This document shows positions 1 to 11,956 of a stretch of 64,000 nucleotides of DNA, piece by piece; the first letter of the stretch is position 1; every line of letters starts with the position of its first letter. Source of the stretch: Metridium senile (taxonomy: Eukaryota; Cnidaria; Anthozoa; Actiniaria; Metridiidae); assembly GCA_949775045.1 (NCBI GenBank), contig OX459103.1, positions 6,996,541 to 7,060,540 on the forward strand, read 5' to 3'. The notes beneath the pieces were generated by a model. The model did not search any database. It saw nothing but the letters and a program-made list of their open reading frames with translations, and was not told the origin of the DNA. The position numbers and the translations under genes are program-made.

Positions 1-95
1 ATCGTCTCAAAATACAGGTCCCTTTTAGGGGTCATTTTCAGAATTTCTGACGTGGACCCCTGCCCCCTTTTATAAGGGAGTCCCCCGGGATGCAG
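1..95. repeat. Right end of a MITE-like repeat, cut by the window edge
   Basis: The text resembles the repeat at about 23,590-23,870: both carry AAAATACAGGTCC, then TTTTAGGGGTCATTTTCAGAA, and a run like GGGAGTCCCCC. The left half lies outside the window, so terminal repeats and target duplication cannot be checked. Confidence 0.45.
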
Positions 96-295
96 AGACG
101 TAAGTGACATGGCCAATTAAGTCGTATATAATATCATAAATAATATCGAAAATAATATAATAGAACAGAGCTAACAAAGAATACGGTTATACCACAGATT
201 TCTTACAACACTGTGGCCCGGCTCTATTGTGTTATCTACACAAAGCAATACCAAAATTAAAACTCGAAAGGAGAGAGCCGCCTCTTCTAAGCCCC

Positions 296-513
296 GTTTA
301 CACTAGCAATTTTGTCGCGCGACAAGAGCTGCGATTTCAATGGCGATTTTATCGCAGATTTGTCAACGCTACTTTGAACATTAACATGCTTGAAATTGAG
401 AGCAATTTGCTGCGACTTTCTAAATTCGAGCGTATTCGAAATTGCGACGACAAAGCTGCGATAAAATCGCCATTGAAATCACCGCTTTTGTCGACAAAAT
501 TGCTAGTGTAAAC
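296..513. mobile_element. MITE with 22-bp terminal inverted repeats
   Basis: Starts GTTTACACTAGCAATTTTG and ends with its reverse complement. The inside is also partly self-complementary (TGCGATTTCAATGGCGATTTT against AAAATCGCCATTGAAATC). The opposite arm of the surrounding palindrome lacks this block, which supports later insertion. There is no coding capacity. A target duplication is not clear. Confidence 0.7.
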
Positions 514-1119
514 CAACAGTACCAGTTTGCTTAACAAATTTTCTTTGTTCAGATTTTTATTCATAATTCTCTCCCTCTTACTAATTGACCTATTTCACTA
601 TGACGTCGCATCATAACAATGCTAAAGATCATGGTCGCCAGAGAATAAATATTTGCAGCAAAACATAATTTATTTGATATGTGCAGTTAAAAATTATACT
701 AAAAATCTAGGATAAATTAATTTAGCCTAAATGTTTACGATTCTTGTCCAAGAAAACAAACCGTGATACCATAGTAAAATTATTTGACCCACAAGATACG
801 CAAAGGATTCTGGTATAGATGCGTTTTAAAATATCCTTGTCGACCATAATCCATTGCGCACAAAGTGTCATTGACGTCAGCCATTTTGATGTGTCCAGAA
901 CTGGTCATATCGATCCTTGTTGAATTCATCCATTTCAATTCTAACTAAACTGTTTCAGGTACTGTGGCTTATTTTATCTTTCATAATGTATTTTTATTTC
1001 GTTGTCAGTTTGTATACTTTCAAAAACAGAAATCCTGGGGAGGGGAGGGGGAACCTCGGAGGTAAAAGTTTCGGATAACTATTCTCATTGCATACATAAT
1101 TAGCGCTGCGTATATAATT

Positions 1120-1385
1120 ATGCTAATTCCCCAAATTCTCACGTGGCTAGTCTTGTGGCTGTTTAATAATGCTTTGCGGCCCGGTATAAAAGGGTCCGCC
1201 CACTCTGAGTCAGGGCCAGTTCACCGTCTCAAGTTGGCGAAAAGCGCTAGTCTCGCCCCACCCATGCACCCATCCCTTGCGGTAGTTGACGGCTCGAGCA
1301 CTCTCGCTGCATACCTGTTACCACTGCGGTCGCGGAACCATCCATTACTTATTTACGCGGTGGTAATGGGTATGCAGTGACGATA
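1120..1385 (+). promoter_or_regulatory. GC-richer core with a TATA-box-like motif inside the palindrome
   Basis: About 260 bp of distinctly higher GC than its surroundings, with GGTATAAAAGGGTCC at about 1,181 and two TATGCAG/CTGCATA blocks near 1,308-1,378. It could be a transposon or LTR-type promoter or a short RNA gene. An 86-codon open frame crosses it (1,120-1,380) but has no recognisable protein features. The related repeat copy at 42.5-42.9 kb lacks this core. Function unknown. Confidence 0.3.
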
Positions 1386-2517
1386 TATATATAACTATCA
1401 TGCTTTGTACTTTTTATATGCAAATAACTATTTGTTATCATTGTAAATTATTCTTGAAAAACCTTTTATAGGAAGATTAATAGAATGTATATTTTATTTG
1501 TTTTATTTTTTTTTTTTTTACACGGTACCGGTCAACTTTTTGACGGGGCCGGCTGAAAAATCGTCCTCGATTTTGCAGGTCCAATGTTTGACCGGTTAGG
1601 AATCAAGTACCTGAAACAGTTTAGTTAAAAATGGATGAATTCAACGAGTATAACCAGAACTTGACAAATCAAAAAGGCTGAGGTCAATGACACTTTGTGC
1701 GCAATGGATTGTGGTCGACAAGGATATTTTAAAGCGCATCTATACCAGAATCCTTTGCGTATCTTGTGGGTCAAATAATTTTACTATGACGTCACGGTTT
1801 GTTTTGATGGACAAGAATCGTAAGGATTTAAGCTAAAACCATTTCTCCTTCAATATTTTTATTATAATTTTTAACTGCACATACCAATCAAATTATATTT
1901 CGCTGAAATTGTATCCTCTCTGGCGACCATGAACTTTAGCAATGTTTTGATGTGACGTCATAGTGAAATAGGTCAATAAGAGGGAGGGGATGAATAAAAA
2001 TCTGAACAAAGAAAATTTGTAAAGCAAACTGGTACTGTTGGTAAAATAACGGTATATAATATCGTAAAAGAGGCCGCTCTCTCCTTTCGAATTTTTGGTA
2101 TTGCTTCGTGTAGAGGACACAATAGAGGCCTCACTGTAGTAAGAAATATGTGGTATAACCATATTCTTTGTTAGCTCTGTTCTATTATATTATGTTTGAT
2201 ATAAGAGCGTATTCGTATAACCAACTTTTAAAATGCAAATGAGAATATGTGTGAAATAACATGCCAATGAGGTGTGCATGTAGCTATTTGTTTTTTTTTT
2301 CTTTGAGCCACAAGCCATTGTGGAAAACATTAATAAAAGTGGTTTCGAGTAAATTTATAAATGTTTTTGTCAATCATATTTTATTTTGATTATTTAAAGC
2401 CGCGACTCACTATATAAAGCAATTTCTAACACGCACACCTAATTAGCATGGTATTTTACACATATTCACATTTGCATTTTGAAAGTTGGTTTAACGCTCT
2501 ATTATGTCTATTATATA

Positions 2518-3273
2518 CCTATTTCAAAAATCGTTGTCGCAGCCGAAGCTACAGTCCACACTCTGAGGCCTTCAAAGGTTGTCGATATTATGAACATAAT
2601 TTGTGATTTATAACACGTTTTTAAAGAACTATCAGTGTTTCATTATCTACCACTGTAACAGAAGGGAGCCTGCTCCCGCCACTCGCTCCCGCAACATGCT
2701 CCTGGGTGATCCTGGGTCATTTTGCAAGACCCGTACACACGAGGGAAACGAGGGAGAGAAACGATGCAAACAACCCGACCGGAGCATGGGCATAAGATTA
2801 AATCCAACAATTTGATTGTTCAACTGGAGACAGGTTGTTGCGCAGAAAAAATGTTTCAGTAGACACGAGGGAGCTTGCTCCTGAAACACGCTCCTGCAAC
2901 AGATTTGCTCCTGGAGCTTGCTCCCTCACATTTAACCAGTTTAATATGAGGGAGCAAAACCCGGGAGCAAAATGTTTATTGCGCAACAATTTTTTTTTTT
3001 GAGCGAAATCGTTGGTACACACGAGGGAGCTTTGCTCCGGGAGCATGTTGAGGGAGCGTGTTGCGGGAGCGTGTTGCGGGAGCGTGTTGCGGGAGCGTGT
3101 TGCGGGAGTAAGCTCCCTCGTGTGTACCGCGGCCTTATGGTCATATAACACAAACACGTCCGTTCAAAGTATGCTATGAATGATTCGAAAACTAATTAAG
3201 AAATACCAACATCCTTTGCAGAATTCAGTGTGTGGACTGTAGCTTAGGCTGCGACAACGATTTTTGAAATAGG
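2518..3273. mobile_element. TA-flanked inverted-repeat element (family CCTATTTCAAAAATCG), copy 1
   Basis: Begins CCTATTTCAAAAATCGTTGT and ends with the reverse complement, flanked by TA on both sides, which suggests a Tc1/mariner-type target. The long terminal repeats continue through GCAGCC, GCTACAGTCCACAC and CAAAGGATGTTGG-like text. The interior is packed with GGGAGC/GCTCCC words and several GTACACACGAGGGAGC ends, probably a nested element. Other copies lie at 41,481-42,197, 57,951-58,241 and 58,269-58,530. It is non-coding. Confidence 0.75.
3045..3110. repeat. 13-bp minisatellite (GGGAGCGTGTTGC), about 4-5 units
   Basis: The unit repeats head to tail without gaps inside the TA-flanked element, then runs into GCTCCCTCGTGTGTACC, the inverted form of the nested end near 3,013. 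The copy at 41.6 kb has far fewer units. Confidence 0.75.
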
Positions 3274-3377
3274 TATATGACTTGGCCATGTCATTGACGT
3301 CCCTGCATTTGAGACTAACAGCAAACAGTCATTTAAAGACATTCATACATTGTTATGTAAAGGTATTTTATTTAGTT

Positions 3378-3980
3378 TTAGTCATCCAAGAGGAGCATGG
3401 CAACACAAGAACGATTGTCAATGGAGTGGAGGATATCATTTTGTACTCGAAGAAGGGCGGTTTCACAGCTATGAAATGTTTTGTATGCAGACTGCAATGG
3501 TTCGTGGAGATTTTTTAGAGTCAGATAATCATTTAGTTGAAGATAAACAACTTTTTCAATAATTTTCGAGACATTCTTTAAATTGGAGTTTGGACGATAA
3601 TTACTAAGAACTTCATGATCGAGAGATGGCTTTTTCAATAAAGTTTCTAAAACAGCATGTTTAAGGGACAATGTGACAACACCAGTAGAAAGTGACAGAT
3701 TGACAATTTTGCATATAGTAGCCAGCAATATATCAAACTGTCCAAGTAGAAGACTTGCAGGAAGAGGGTCAAGACTGCAGGATTTGGATGACATTTTCTT
3801 CGCAATGGATGACAAATCATCAGTGGAGATAGGTGCAAAAGAATCAAGTTGACAATCCATTTTAGGTGAGTCCAGATAAGAGAAATTATTGGAAAGGTGT
3901 GTCGTAGGAACAAAGCCGTTTCTGATATTAACAATTTTGTTTTTAAAAAAGTGAAAAGTGAAAAGTGAAAAGGTAAACAT
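3378..3980 (-). pseudogene. Reverse transcriptase N-terminal fragment, L2/CR1-like non-LTR retrotransposon
   Basis: A 200-codon open frame on the - strand reads like the start of the RT domain of CR1/L2-clade elements. It shows a [17 protein letters not shown] finger block, then [20 protein letters not shown] (usual RPISNL...KIlEK block), then a [20 protein letters not shown] block (usual QSGFR..HSTETALL). It stops at ...CVAMLLLDD, just before the catalytic LSAAFD motif. No endonuclease, no YxDD motif and no 3' end are visible, so this is an isolated piece. The terminal M-rich residues are probably not native. The 70 bp upstream (3,975-4,045) recur at about 55,118-55,190. Confidence 0.75.
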
Positions 3981-6272
3981 GTTTATTATTTTTATTGCAT
4001 TTTAAATATTTCGTCATATTGCTAAAAATCAAACAAATGCATAGCTTGGGCAACCTGTGGAAAAAAACAGCCAAAAACGTACGTACTTATGTTTCAGCTG
4101 GAATAATCGATTATTTATATGTTTAGGGTAATCCCCCGATCTATTGCACCACACATTTCATTGACTTCCGCGGCGAAAAAAAAAAACAACCAAACAAAAA
4201 ACTGTCCAATCATGCATAATCAAGAGAATTCGTAATTCGGGGAATCCCCGCTCAAAGAGCCCTGGGAACGAGATTCTAAATATATTTGACTAGCGTTTAT
4301 CTCTTCCAAGAATCATTCCGAGGGTCGACACATCAACCTTCTATGGAAAAATCTTAAAAAATCAAGACAACAGAGATTCTTAATACTTTTAAAGGTAATT
4401 GCAGAATTGGTTTAATTACGAAATAGCAAATTTAATATTTTCCAAATAGATAGCTTTGGGTACAGACTGTTTCAAAAATGACTGAAGTGACTTTAGTCTC
4501 TAGCCAAAACCTGTTCACATTAGCCGATTGATATTCTTTCATGATGATGGATATTATATTTTCGTGTTGATATATATATAACTGTTGTTTTAGATATTAC
4601 AATCTTTTCTTGTTCATAGAACTGTAGTTTTCCTCTAAAGAATTTATCTATAGCTTTCGATTGTTCAAGATCGGCATTCAAAGCAGTTCTTTTGCGATGT
4701 TTGTCACTTGGCTGGGGTAATTTACCGAGCAAATCACCTAAACAAAAGTAATTAACAAATCGTATCGTCTTTCATCGATCGATCTGTGATTATATGCATG
4801 ATTCAGTTTCGTTTTCTGACCTTTTTGTGATGTCTGGCTCAGGTTTAGTGAACTACAACTGTATTACTCGATTGTATTTTGTACAAAAGACAAATGTTTT
4901 GTTCATTGGAAAAAAACCTTTTCGAAGCGAGAAAGAAGCGTTAAAAATCGCTGTAAAAGCAACACGCGCATTGACCCGCTTCAAATTGAAATTCATCCAT
5001 TTTATTATTTATTTAATCTTCAGGTTACTTCTTCACTGAGTCAATTGAATATAAGCGTTTAGAAGACAAAGACTCTATGGCACCTTCACTAGGTAAGGGA
5101 ACCCTCATTTTTTTAATTTTTAAAACTGCTAGTAACATTTGTGAGAGTCGGTTTATGAATATTCGCATGGCTGCGGTGTTTGACGAACTGCTACACATAC
5201 AGTTTTAACTATATATTAAAATATCGATCAGCTCGGTAAAACCTAGCCAAAACGATCAGAAATACTCACTCCCTAAATTATTGAAAGCTATTTACTGCAA
5301 AATAGTTATTGAAAATTAGTCCGTTTCAGCATCGAATTGAAAGCGAATGTAAGCACATTTCTTAATAATAAATTTTTCATATTTTAAATATACAAGTATG
5401 AATGATGGCCGGCTGCAATATGCGCTAAACTTTGAAAACTTGACTCGTGCATATATGATTATATGATAACAGAAAGCTTAAATATTATACACAAGAAATC
5501 ACAAAATACCGAAATTTTTGGGACAAAAAAAACCCTTTGGTTTGGCTATCCATGACGTAATTGGATATTTTTAGTAGCAAACATTCCTATAGCAAAACGG
5601 ACCAATCAGAATGCAACACCTAGGTGGTTAGGGGGAATACCCTTATCAATCGTATGTTCTAGATTTTTTGATCATTTGTTTTGAATAAAACATTAAAAGA
5701 TATATATTTTGTTGGTGGCAATGTCAGAATTGAATATTTCTGATGCAAATTATATGGATGGTGTCAGGGCAAAACTAACCAATCAGAATGCAACACCTAG
5801 ATTTGTTAGGGGAATACCCAAATCAATTGTATGATCTATAATTTTCCAAGCATATTTGCTGACATTATCAATTCTCGATAATTATTCAATGATTTTATTA
5901 ATAGATTTTAATATTCATAAACTTAATTACCACAGTTTTTAAATTATTTTTTATTTATATTCAAAAGGCAAACAAAACACTGTATAGCAGTTGATTATTG
6001 GAAAAAATAGTTTAAAATGTTAACTAAGTAATTTACATTCGAACCAAAAAAATAGCATATGAATTTGTTCAATTAATTATCTTGGCAGCAAAAACTTGGT
6101 TTGACTTGAATTTTTGCAGAATATTTGCATAGTTCTACTTTTTATTATCAGTTTGGGTCTCTGAAATGGCCTGAAATATTTTTGATGACGTCAATGAAAA
6201 TTGTATCTGCATGTTTAAAGATATTGATAATTAAAGACATTTAGATACATATAATGATTTCTCTGGTGTATT

Positions 6273-7730
6273 CCCAGGCGACACCCCCCTCCCCCCCCCC
6301 CCCCCCCCCCCAAAAATAAAAACCTCAAATTGTACACGCAAAAAAATACATGGCATGAAAATCTCGAACCCAAAAAAATACAAGACTTAAATACCTCAAA
6401 CTGATTTATTTGAATTAAATCAATTGTCAGTATGTTTCTTTAAAGAACTCACGCCTTGTTAAAAATATTTCAAATCAATAGTTTTCCGATACCCAGATCG
6501 AAACAAAAAGTTGAATTCGGAGATCTGAAAACTACGGTGGCCCATAGGGGACATTCGGTTTTTTTTGAAATCCAGGGTTTTTTTTATTTTCTGAGGCTAA
6601 GTTTCTCTAAACGGTATATATATTTTTTTTTTACGCCCAGGATTTTTTTTCGAAACGCCAAAAGTCGTTTTAACGCCCAGGGTTTCTATTCAAACGCCCA
6701 GGGGTTCTATTCAAACGCCCAGGGCTTTTTCTAAACGCCCAGGGGTTCTATTCAAACGCCCAGGGCTTTTTCTAAACGCCCAGGGGTTCTATTCAAACGC
6801 CCAGGGCTTTTTCTAAACGCCCAGGGTTTTACTCAAACGCCCAGGGCTTTTTCTAAACGCCCAGGGTTTCTATTCAAACGCCCAGGGCTTTTTCTAAACG
6901 CCCAGGGGTTCTATTCAAACGCCCAGGGCTTTTTCTAAACGCCCAGGGTTTTTACTCAAACGCCCAGGGCTTTTTCTAAACGCCCAGGGTTTCTATTCAA
7001 ACGCCCAAGGTTTTTCTAAACGACAAGGGTTTTTATTTTTATATATTTGAATAAAAACCCTGGGCGTTTAAAGAAAAACCCTGGGCGTTTGAGTAAAAAC
7101 CCTGGGCGTTTAAAGAAAAACTCTGGGCGTTTAGAAAAAACCCTGGGCGTTTAAAGAAAAACCCTGGGCGTTTAGAAAAACCCCTGGGCGTTTGAATAGA
7201 ACCCCTGGGCGTTTAGAAAAAGCCCTGGGCGTTTGAATAGAAACCCTGGGCGTTTAGAGAAAGCCCTGGGCGTTTGAATAGAACCCCTGGGCGTTTAGAA
7301 AAAGCCCTGGGCGTTTGAATAAAACCCCTGGGCGTTTAGAAAAAGCCCTGGGCGTTTGAATAGAACCCCTGGGCGTTTAGAGAAAGCCCAGGGCGTTTGA
7401 ATAGAAACCCTGGGCGTTGAAACGACTTTTGGCGTTTCGAAAAAAAATCCTGGGCGTAAAAGAAAAAAATATATACCGTTTAGAAAAAAACTGGGCGTTT
7501 AAAAAAAAAACTTAGCCTCAGAAAATAAAAAAAACCCTGGATTTCAAAAAAACCCGAATGTCCCCTATGGGCCACCGTAGAAAACCCCCAAAAATTTGGG
7601 TTTCTTTTTAAGACCTAAAAAAATATGTGGCAGGTCTCTTGACCCCCAAAATACCCAGAATGAAAATAGTCAACCCCCAAAAATATGTTGGGCCTCCCCG
7701 TCATTTTACCCTCCAAGTACATCGCCTGGG
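6273..7730. mobile_element. TIR element (CCCAGGCGA ends) in intron 2 of gene A, with a foldback nested inside
   Basis: Starts CCCAGGCGAC and ends TCGCCTGGG, flanked by GTGTATT on both sides (6266-6272 and 7731-7737), a 7-bp target duplication. Typical words are AAAAATACATGGCATG, AATACAAGACTTAAATACC and TCATTTTACCCTCCAAGTACA. The partner copy is at 32,693-33,726, inherited through the segmental duplication. A solo MITE of the same family is at 49,770-49,979. Runs of C follow the left end. Confidence 0.7.
6533..7579. mobile_element. 1,047-bp foldback element with an AACGCCCAGGG tandem array in both arms
   Basis: Starts TACGGTGGCCCATAGGGGAC and ends with its exact reverse complement. Direct 6-bp flanks GAAAAC (6527-6532 and 7580-7585) are a clean target duplication, and unit B has the uninterrupted single GAAAAC at about 32,945. 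The arms (about 500 bp each) are near mirror images. Each contains ten or more copies of a roughly 20-bp unit, AAACGCCCAGGG plus either CTTTTTCT or GTTCTATTC, alternating. The centre is near 7,035-7,045. There is no coding potential. The superfamily is not assigned. Confidence 0.85.
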
Positions 7731-8241
7731 GTGTATTATATATTATATACATGCGCAACGACCTTCTTCTTGCTTGTATGGTAATAATTATTTCCAAACA
7801 AATTATCATTTTCAAAATCTGATTTTGTCTGAAAACGGGTGTATGCCAATTGTTAATTATATTGTTTGATTTACAGAAATGGAGGAACCAAAGGTTATAA
7901 AGCCAACCAAATACTCCATCTTCAAACAACATTGTCAAGCATACTTACCAAAGATTAAATTTTGGTTGTTGTGTGCCTTCTTTTGCATTGTTGTTGTTGC
8001 AATTTTAATATTGATAATTGCTTCTCTTTTTCACAAGGGATTGACCAAAGGTAAAAATAATAAGCAATGTTTTTAATTAATAAAACATTCATTCGTTAAT
8101 TTATTGTTTTTATAATATAAGACAAAACGCTTATTTCACGACGTTTCGATGTCGCTGACATCAAGCGTTTTGTCTTATATTATAAAAATTTGCCCAAAAG
8201 CCACTCTTTTGAAAATTTATTGCTTCCTTCCTTTAATCATC

Positions 8242-8480
8242 ATTTTATTTATTTATTTATTCATTCATTCATTCATTCATTCATTCATTCATTCATTCAT
8301 TCATTCATTCATTCATTCATTCATTCATTCATTCATTCATTTATATATTTATTTATATATTTATTTATTTATATATTTATTTATTCATTTATTTATCTAT
8401 CTATTTAATATCTATGTATTTAATATCTTTTTATTTAATTAATATTTATATGTTTATTTATTTTTAATTTATTCATTCAA
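8242..8480. repeat. (ATTC)n then (ATTT)n-type microsatellite
   Basis: About 25 perfect ATTC units from 8,260 to 8,340, followed by degenerate ATTT/ATAT text. The partner locus in unit B (35,840-36,000) has roughly 10 units plus an ATTA run. It lies in intron 3 of gene A. Confidence 0.9.
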
Positions 8481-8754
8481 TTATTTTAAGACATTAATAC
8501 ATTTAATTTTTTTATATAAAATTATATAATTTTTTGATTAATTGATTTAATATATATTCAAATATATTTATTTATCAAATTTAGATCGTCCAGTTCAACA
8601 AGGTTGTCATTACTTTGACCATGATAAAAACTGTGTTTGTGAGAAAGGCTTTGTAGCCGTAAAGAATGCATACTGTCAAGGTACTATATATTAATTTATA
8701 ATATCAACATTATTATCATTATCATCACTATAAACATTATCATCAAATAGAATA

Positions 8755-10777
8755 ATAGCGGAGCTCCGCGCGGGCCGAAGGCCCGCGCAAGCGGAGCACC
8801 ATAGTTAAGAAAAAATGGTAACCCATCGAGTTGATTTTTCATGGACACCACATAGGATCGCGGGCGCGCACGTCCGTACAACGGCGTACGTCCGTGCCCA
8901 TCGCGATACTGATTGGCTGTTACATTTCGGCGGGAAAGTGATGCGAATAGCAGAGCCCGATCGAAAGCAGGTTGTTCTTTTATCGACAAAAAAAGTCAAA
9001 CAAACAACAACAAAATACAATATTTAAAATATCAACTGAGAAAGATGAACATCGAAGAAAACAAAGATAGTTTTGGCCGAAGAAGAAAATAAACTTGGAA
9101 ATTTAACAGTAGAAAAGAAAACGACTGAAAGGCCAAGAAAACGTCTGTAGCTTCTTGGATGAATAAAGACTTAGTACCAAAGAAGAAAATAAACTTGAAG
9201 GAGACAAAAATGAGGAAATTTAACTAAAGAAAAGGAAAATAATGAAAGGCCAAGAACACGTGTCTGTGGATACAACTTCGTAGAAGAATAAAGACTACAG
9301 CAACGTAAAAGATTTGAAAAAGAAGCGACTTAATCGTTATGAAAACTATCTTCAAAATGCTTCCTTCAGCACAGTTTATTTATGGATTTTCAAGCTTGGC
9401 AGTTCAACTATGACCCATGTTTAATTCATCAAAACTGATTCAAGTAATTACATACATGTATTCGTCAAAATATTATCGATGTCATTGAGAAGAAGAAAAC
9501 CTCGACAGGAAAATAATCACCGATAAAGTAAGTTCAACGAATCATTTTTTCAAGTCAGTTTTTTGAGAGAAAAATTGTTTGATAACGAGCGTGAAAAAAC
9601 ACCTAAAAACTTGAAATAATTAAGCTTCAAAAAAGGAAAAATACTTTCTCCGTTTTATCTCCTAGCTTTAGATTTACTTTTATTTCGTTGCCTTTGGTCG
9701 ATTCAAAAAGAAATTTATTCAAACTCATAAACGGTTAACATTAAAGATAATTAAAATACAAACATAATTCAAAATTGGTTGAATATTTTTGTTTATTTAG
9801 CAATATTGACTATTTTATGGTTACTAAACGAGCCTGTTTTTTTTTACAGAACAAAATGATGTTTTACACAAACTTTTTCATAATAAAATACCTTGTTTTA
9901 AGATCATTTTCTTTTCAAATCGATCCTGTGTTGGTTGATACTTGAGGTCTTTAATTCCACTTCAAAAGCACTTTCAGGTCGTTTGTGTTTTGTTTGAATT
10001 TTGAAGATTTGCCATAACTACTTTTTAAATAGTAAATCTAATGCGATGAAAAGGTTTTTTTTAAATAGAAATGTTCTAGAAATCCGGGTTTTTTTCCTTT
10101 TAATACATAGTTACCAATTTTCAATTTTCTCATCAGTTATTTCAAGACCCCCCTTTTTTGTCAATATGAAGCTCAAAATCTTGATTTTTTCTCAGCGTTT
10201 TGTCTTGTGTTTGAATCGAATTTGAAGGTGCCTTGGCGGTCGCAAACACGCCAATGTACGCGTGTCGTGACACAAAGTCACGCTGTCACGAAGTTTTCTG
10301 TGATTTGAACTCAAAAAGTAAAATCTAAAAATTCATATTTTTTTCAAAAACGCGTGAATACCCCTAATTTTGTTTCTCTAGAAAAGTTATAGTGATATCG
10401 AAGTTTTTTTCTAGGCTCATATTTTATAAACAAAAAGTGTTTGGTTTGGATTTTTAGTCAATAATTCATCATGCACATAAAATACCTTTTTCATAATTTG
10501 AGCATAAAATTATTGAAAAATATAGTACGTTGTATGCGTGATAAATAAGATTTTTGAATTTTTATCGAAAATATATATATCGCAGATTATTATTTGCTCA
10601 TAAAGTAAATAAAATTAAAAGTCCGTTCCACCTATGTCTATGATTTGGTAGTTGTCTTTTGCGGTTACATAACTAAAAAAATTACATTTAAGATTAGGCA
10701 TGGCCCATGCACAAAAACTATTTACATGCACATCTTGTTGTTGAAAGAACAATTTAAACTGGGAGCTCCGCTATTAG
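8755..10777. mobile_element. About 2-kb non-autonomous element with AATAGCGGAGCTCC ends
   Basis: The left end reads AATAGCGGAGCTCC and the right end GGAGCTCCGCTATT. The left end continues into a strong GC hairpin (GCGCGGGCC GAA GGCCCGCGC, 8,767-8,787). Unit B lacks the block at the equivalent intron site (about 36,312). The inside has a purine-rich stretch (9,030-9,300) with two related copies of about 130 bp containing AAGAAGAAAATAAACTTG. No protein is recognised. Confidence 0.6.
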
Positions 10778-11956
10778 GAATTACCTAATTTGTATATTAT
10801 AACAAACTAGACGCTCTACGTAGCGTGCACACGTGCCCTTGATGCAAGGTGATGAGCTGGGGAGAGCGGGAACTACTTTACAGATTTGAGTGGCAGAAAA
10901 ACAGTTCAGTGAAAGACAGTTGTCACTGCAGGTGAACGCACACAATTTTTGTACAATAAAGTATGAAGTTGCTGAAACTAAAACAATATGAATATGAAAT
11001 AAATCAAAATTTGTGGATTTGTCTTATTTGATGTGCATTATAAAGATTGCGGTAGCCGTCCTATGGTTGTTTAGAACTGTCTGATAAAGATGAGGATCAT
11101 GATTTTGAGTATGTACTAATACTGTATAACTGTGTTGCTTTCGTAATAGTTCAGGGAAAAGGACGTACCCTTCAGAAAAATGTTTGCAAACGAATTTTGT
11201 GTTTTTCCGGAGGAATTAGACTACGAGTAGTCCTCCTCTTTCCTCCAGAAGCAGTAAATAAAAGGGATTTGCAATCCACGAGTTAAAAATAATATTGATC
11301 TAAATTTCCTTAGAGTATTCTGTCTTTCCTTATCACTCAGGTTATTTGAGAACAGGAAAGAAAATATAGTACATATTTTGCATCACAGTTGGAGCTTTGT
11401 TCTTTCATTTCACAACATGTTTTCATAAGCCGATAGTTGACATCAATAAATGTTGTATTAAAATATATTAGCTGGTCATTTTTACACCTCAATAGAAAAT
11501 ACTTCAAAGTTGTTTTATTTTGTTTAATAATACAGTTTATAGAATAACCAGAAAAACACAGCACAAAACCAGTTGTTTTGTTATCAATATTTTCTATAAT
11601 GCACTTCTTGAGGAATCAGTTTTACTTGAAGAACTACTTGATAGTAAACCATGGTAGGCTTTTGTCCATTGTAGGTCAATAATGGTATCATATATCTTCA
11701 AAACATTTGGTAATTCAGTGACATTATTTTGTACAAAACTATTAGAATAGAGCATAGCATGCTCATTCATGGCATCTAATGTTGCATGATTAAAATCCAC
11801 AGGATTTGATAAAAGAAAAACATATCGAGTATGTTGACATAAGAAAATATGGTTTATTCCAAGCAATATAATCCATGTGAGAGTTTGTGGTATCACTGCA
11901 ACTATCAGATTCATTTATAGATGTTGAAGAATAATTATCCACCGCAACAGTTAAAA

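Larger units (their letters stand above)
118..2205. repeat. Large imperfect palindrome (inverted arms about 0.12-0.96 kb and 1.60-2.20 kb)
   Basis: Sequence from roughly 118-960 returns as its reverse complement at 1,605-2,205. Shared blocks include the AACAGAGCTAACAAAGAATA segment, the CAAACTGGTACTGTTGG segment and the GACCCACAAGATACGCAAAG segment. The left arm carries an extra 218-bp MITE. The arms flank a 640-bp centre with a GC-richer core. A related single copy lies at about 42,500-42,900. The whole looks like a foldback or a head-to-head pair of repeat copies; the family is not recognised. Confidence 0.7.

Noticed and set aside
4520..4732. - strand frame [20 protein letters not shown]..., also present at 29,117-29,383
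   Set aside because: It lies in intron 1 of both EGF genes. Conservation is explained by the segmental duplication, and the B copy is interrupted by about 100 bp. No known domain.
6660..7440. CRISPR-like look of short repeats with spacers (AACGCCCAGGG)
   Set aside because: The spacers are two alternating sequences, not unique, the array is mirrored inside a foldback element with target duplication, and the context is a eukaryotic intron.
8119..8185. Hairpin around CGACGTTTCGATGTCGCTGACATC as a hammerhead ribozyme
   Set aside because: The GAAAC-like part is present on the - strand, but a CUGANGA core is not found at the right place; kept only as a short inverted repeat (GACAAAACGCTT... arms).
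8149..8442. Phe/Ile/His-rich frame at 8,149-8,442
   Set aside because: Translation of an (ATTC)n/(ATTT)n microsatellite within an intron.
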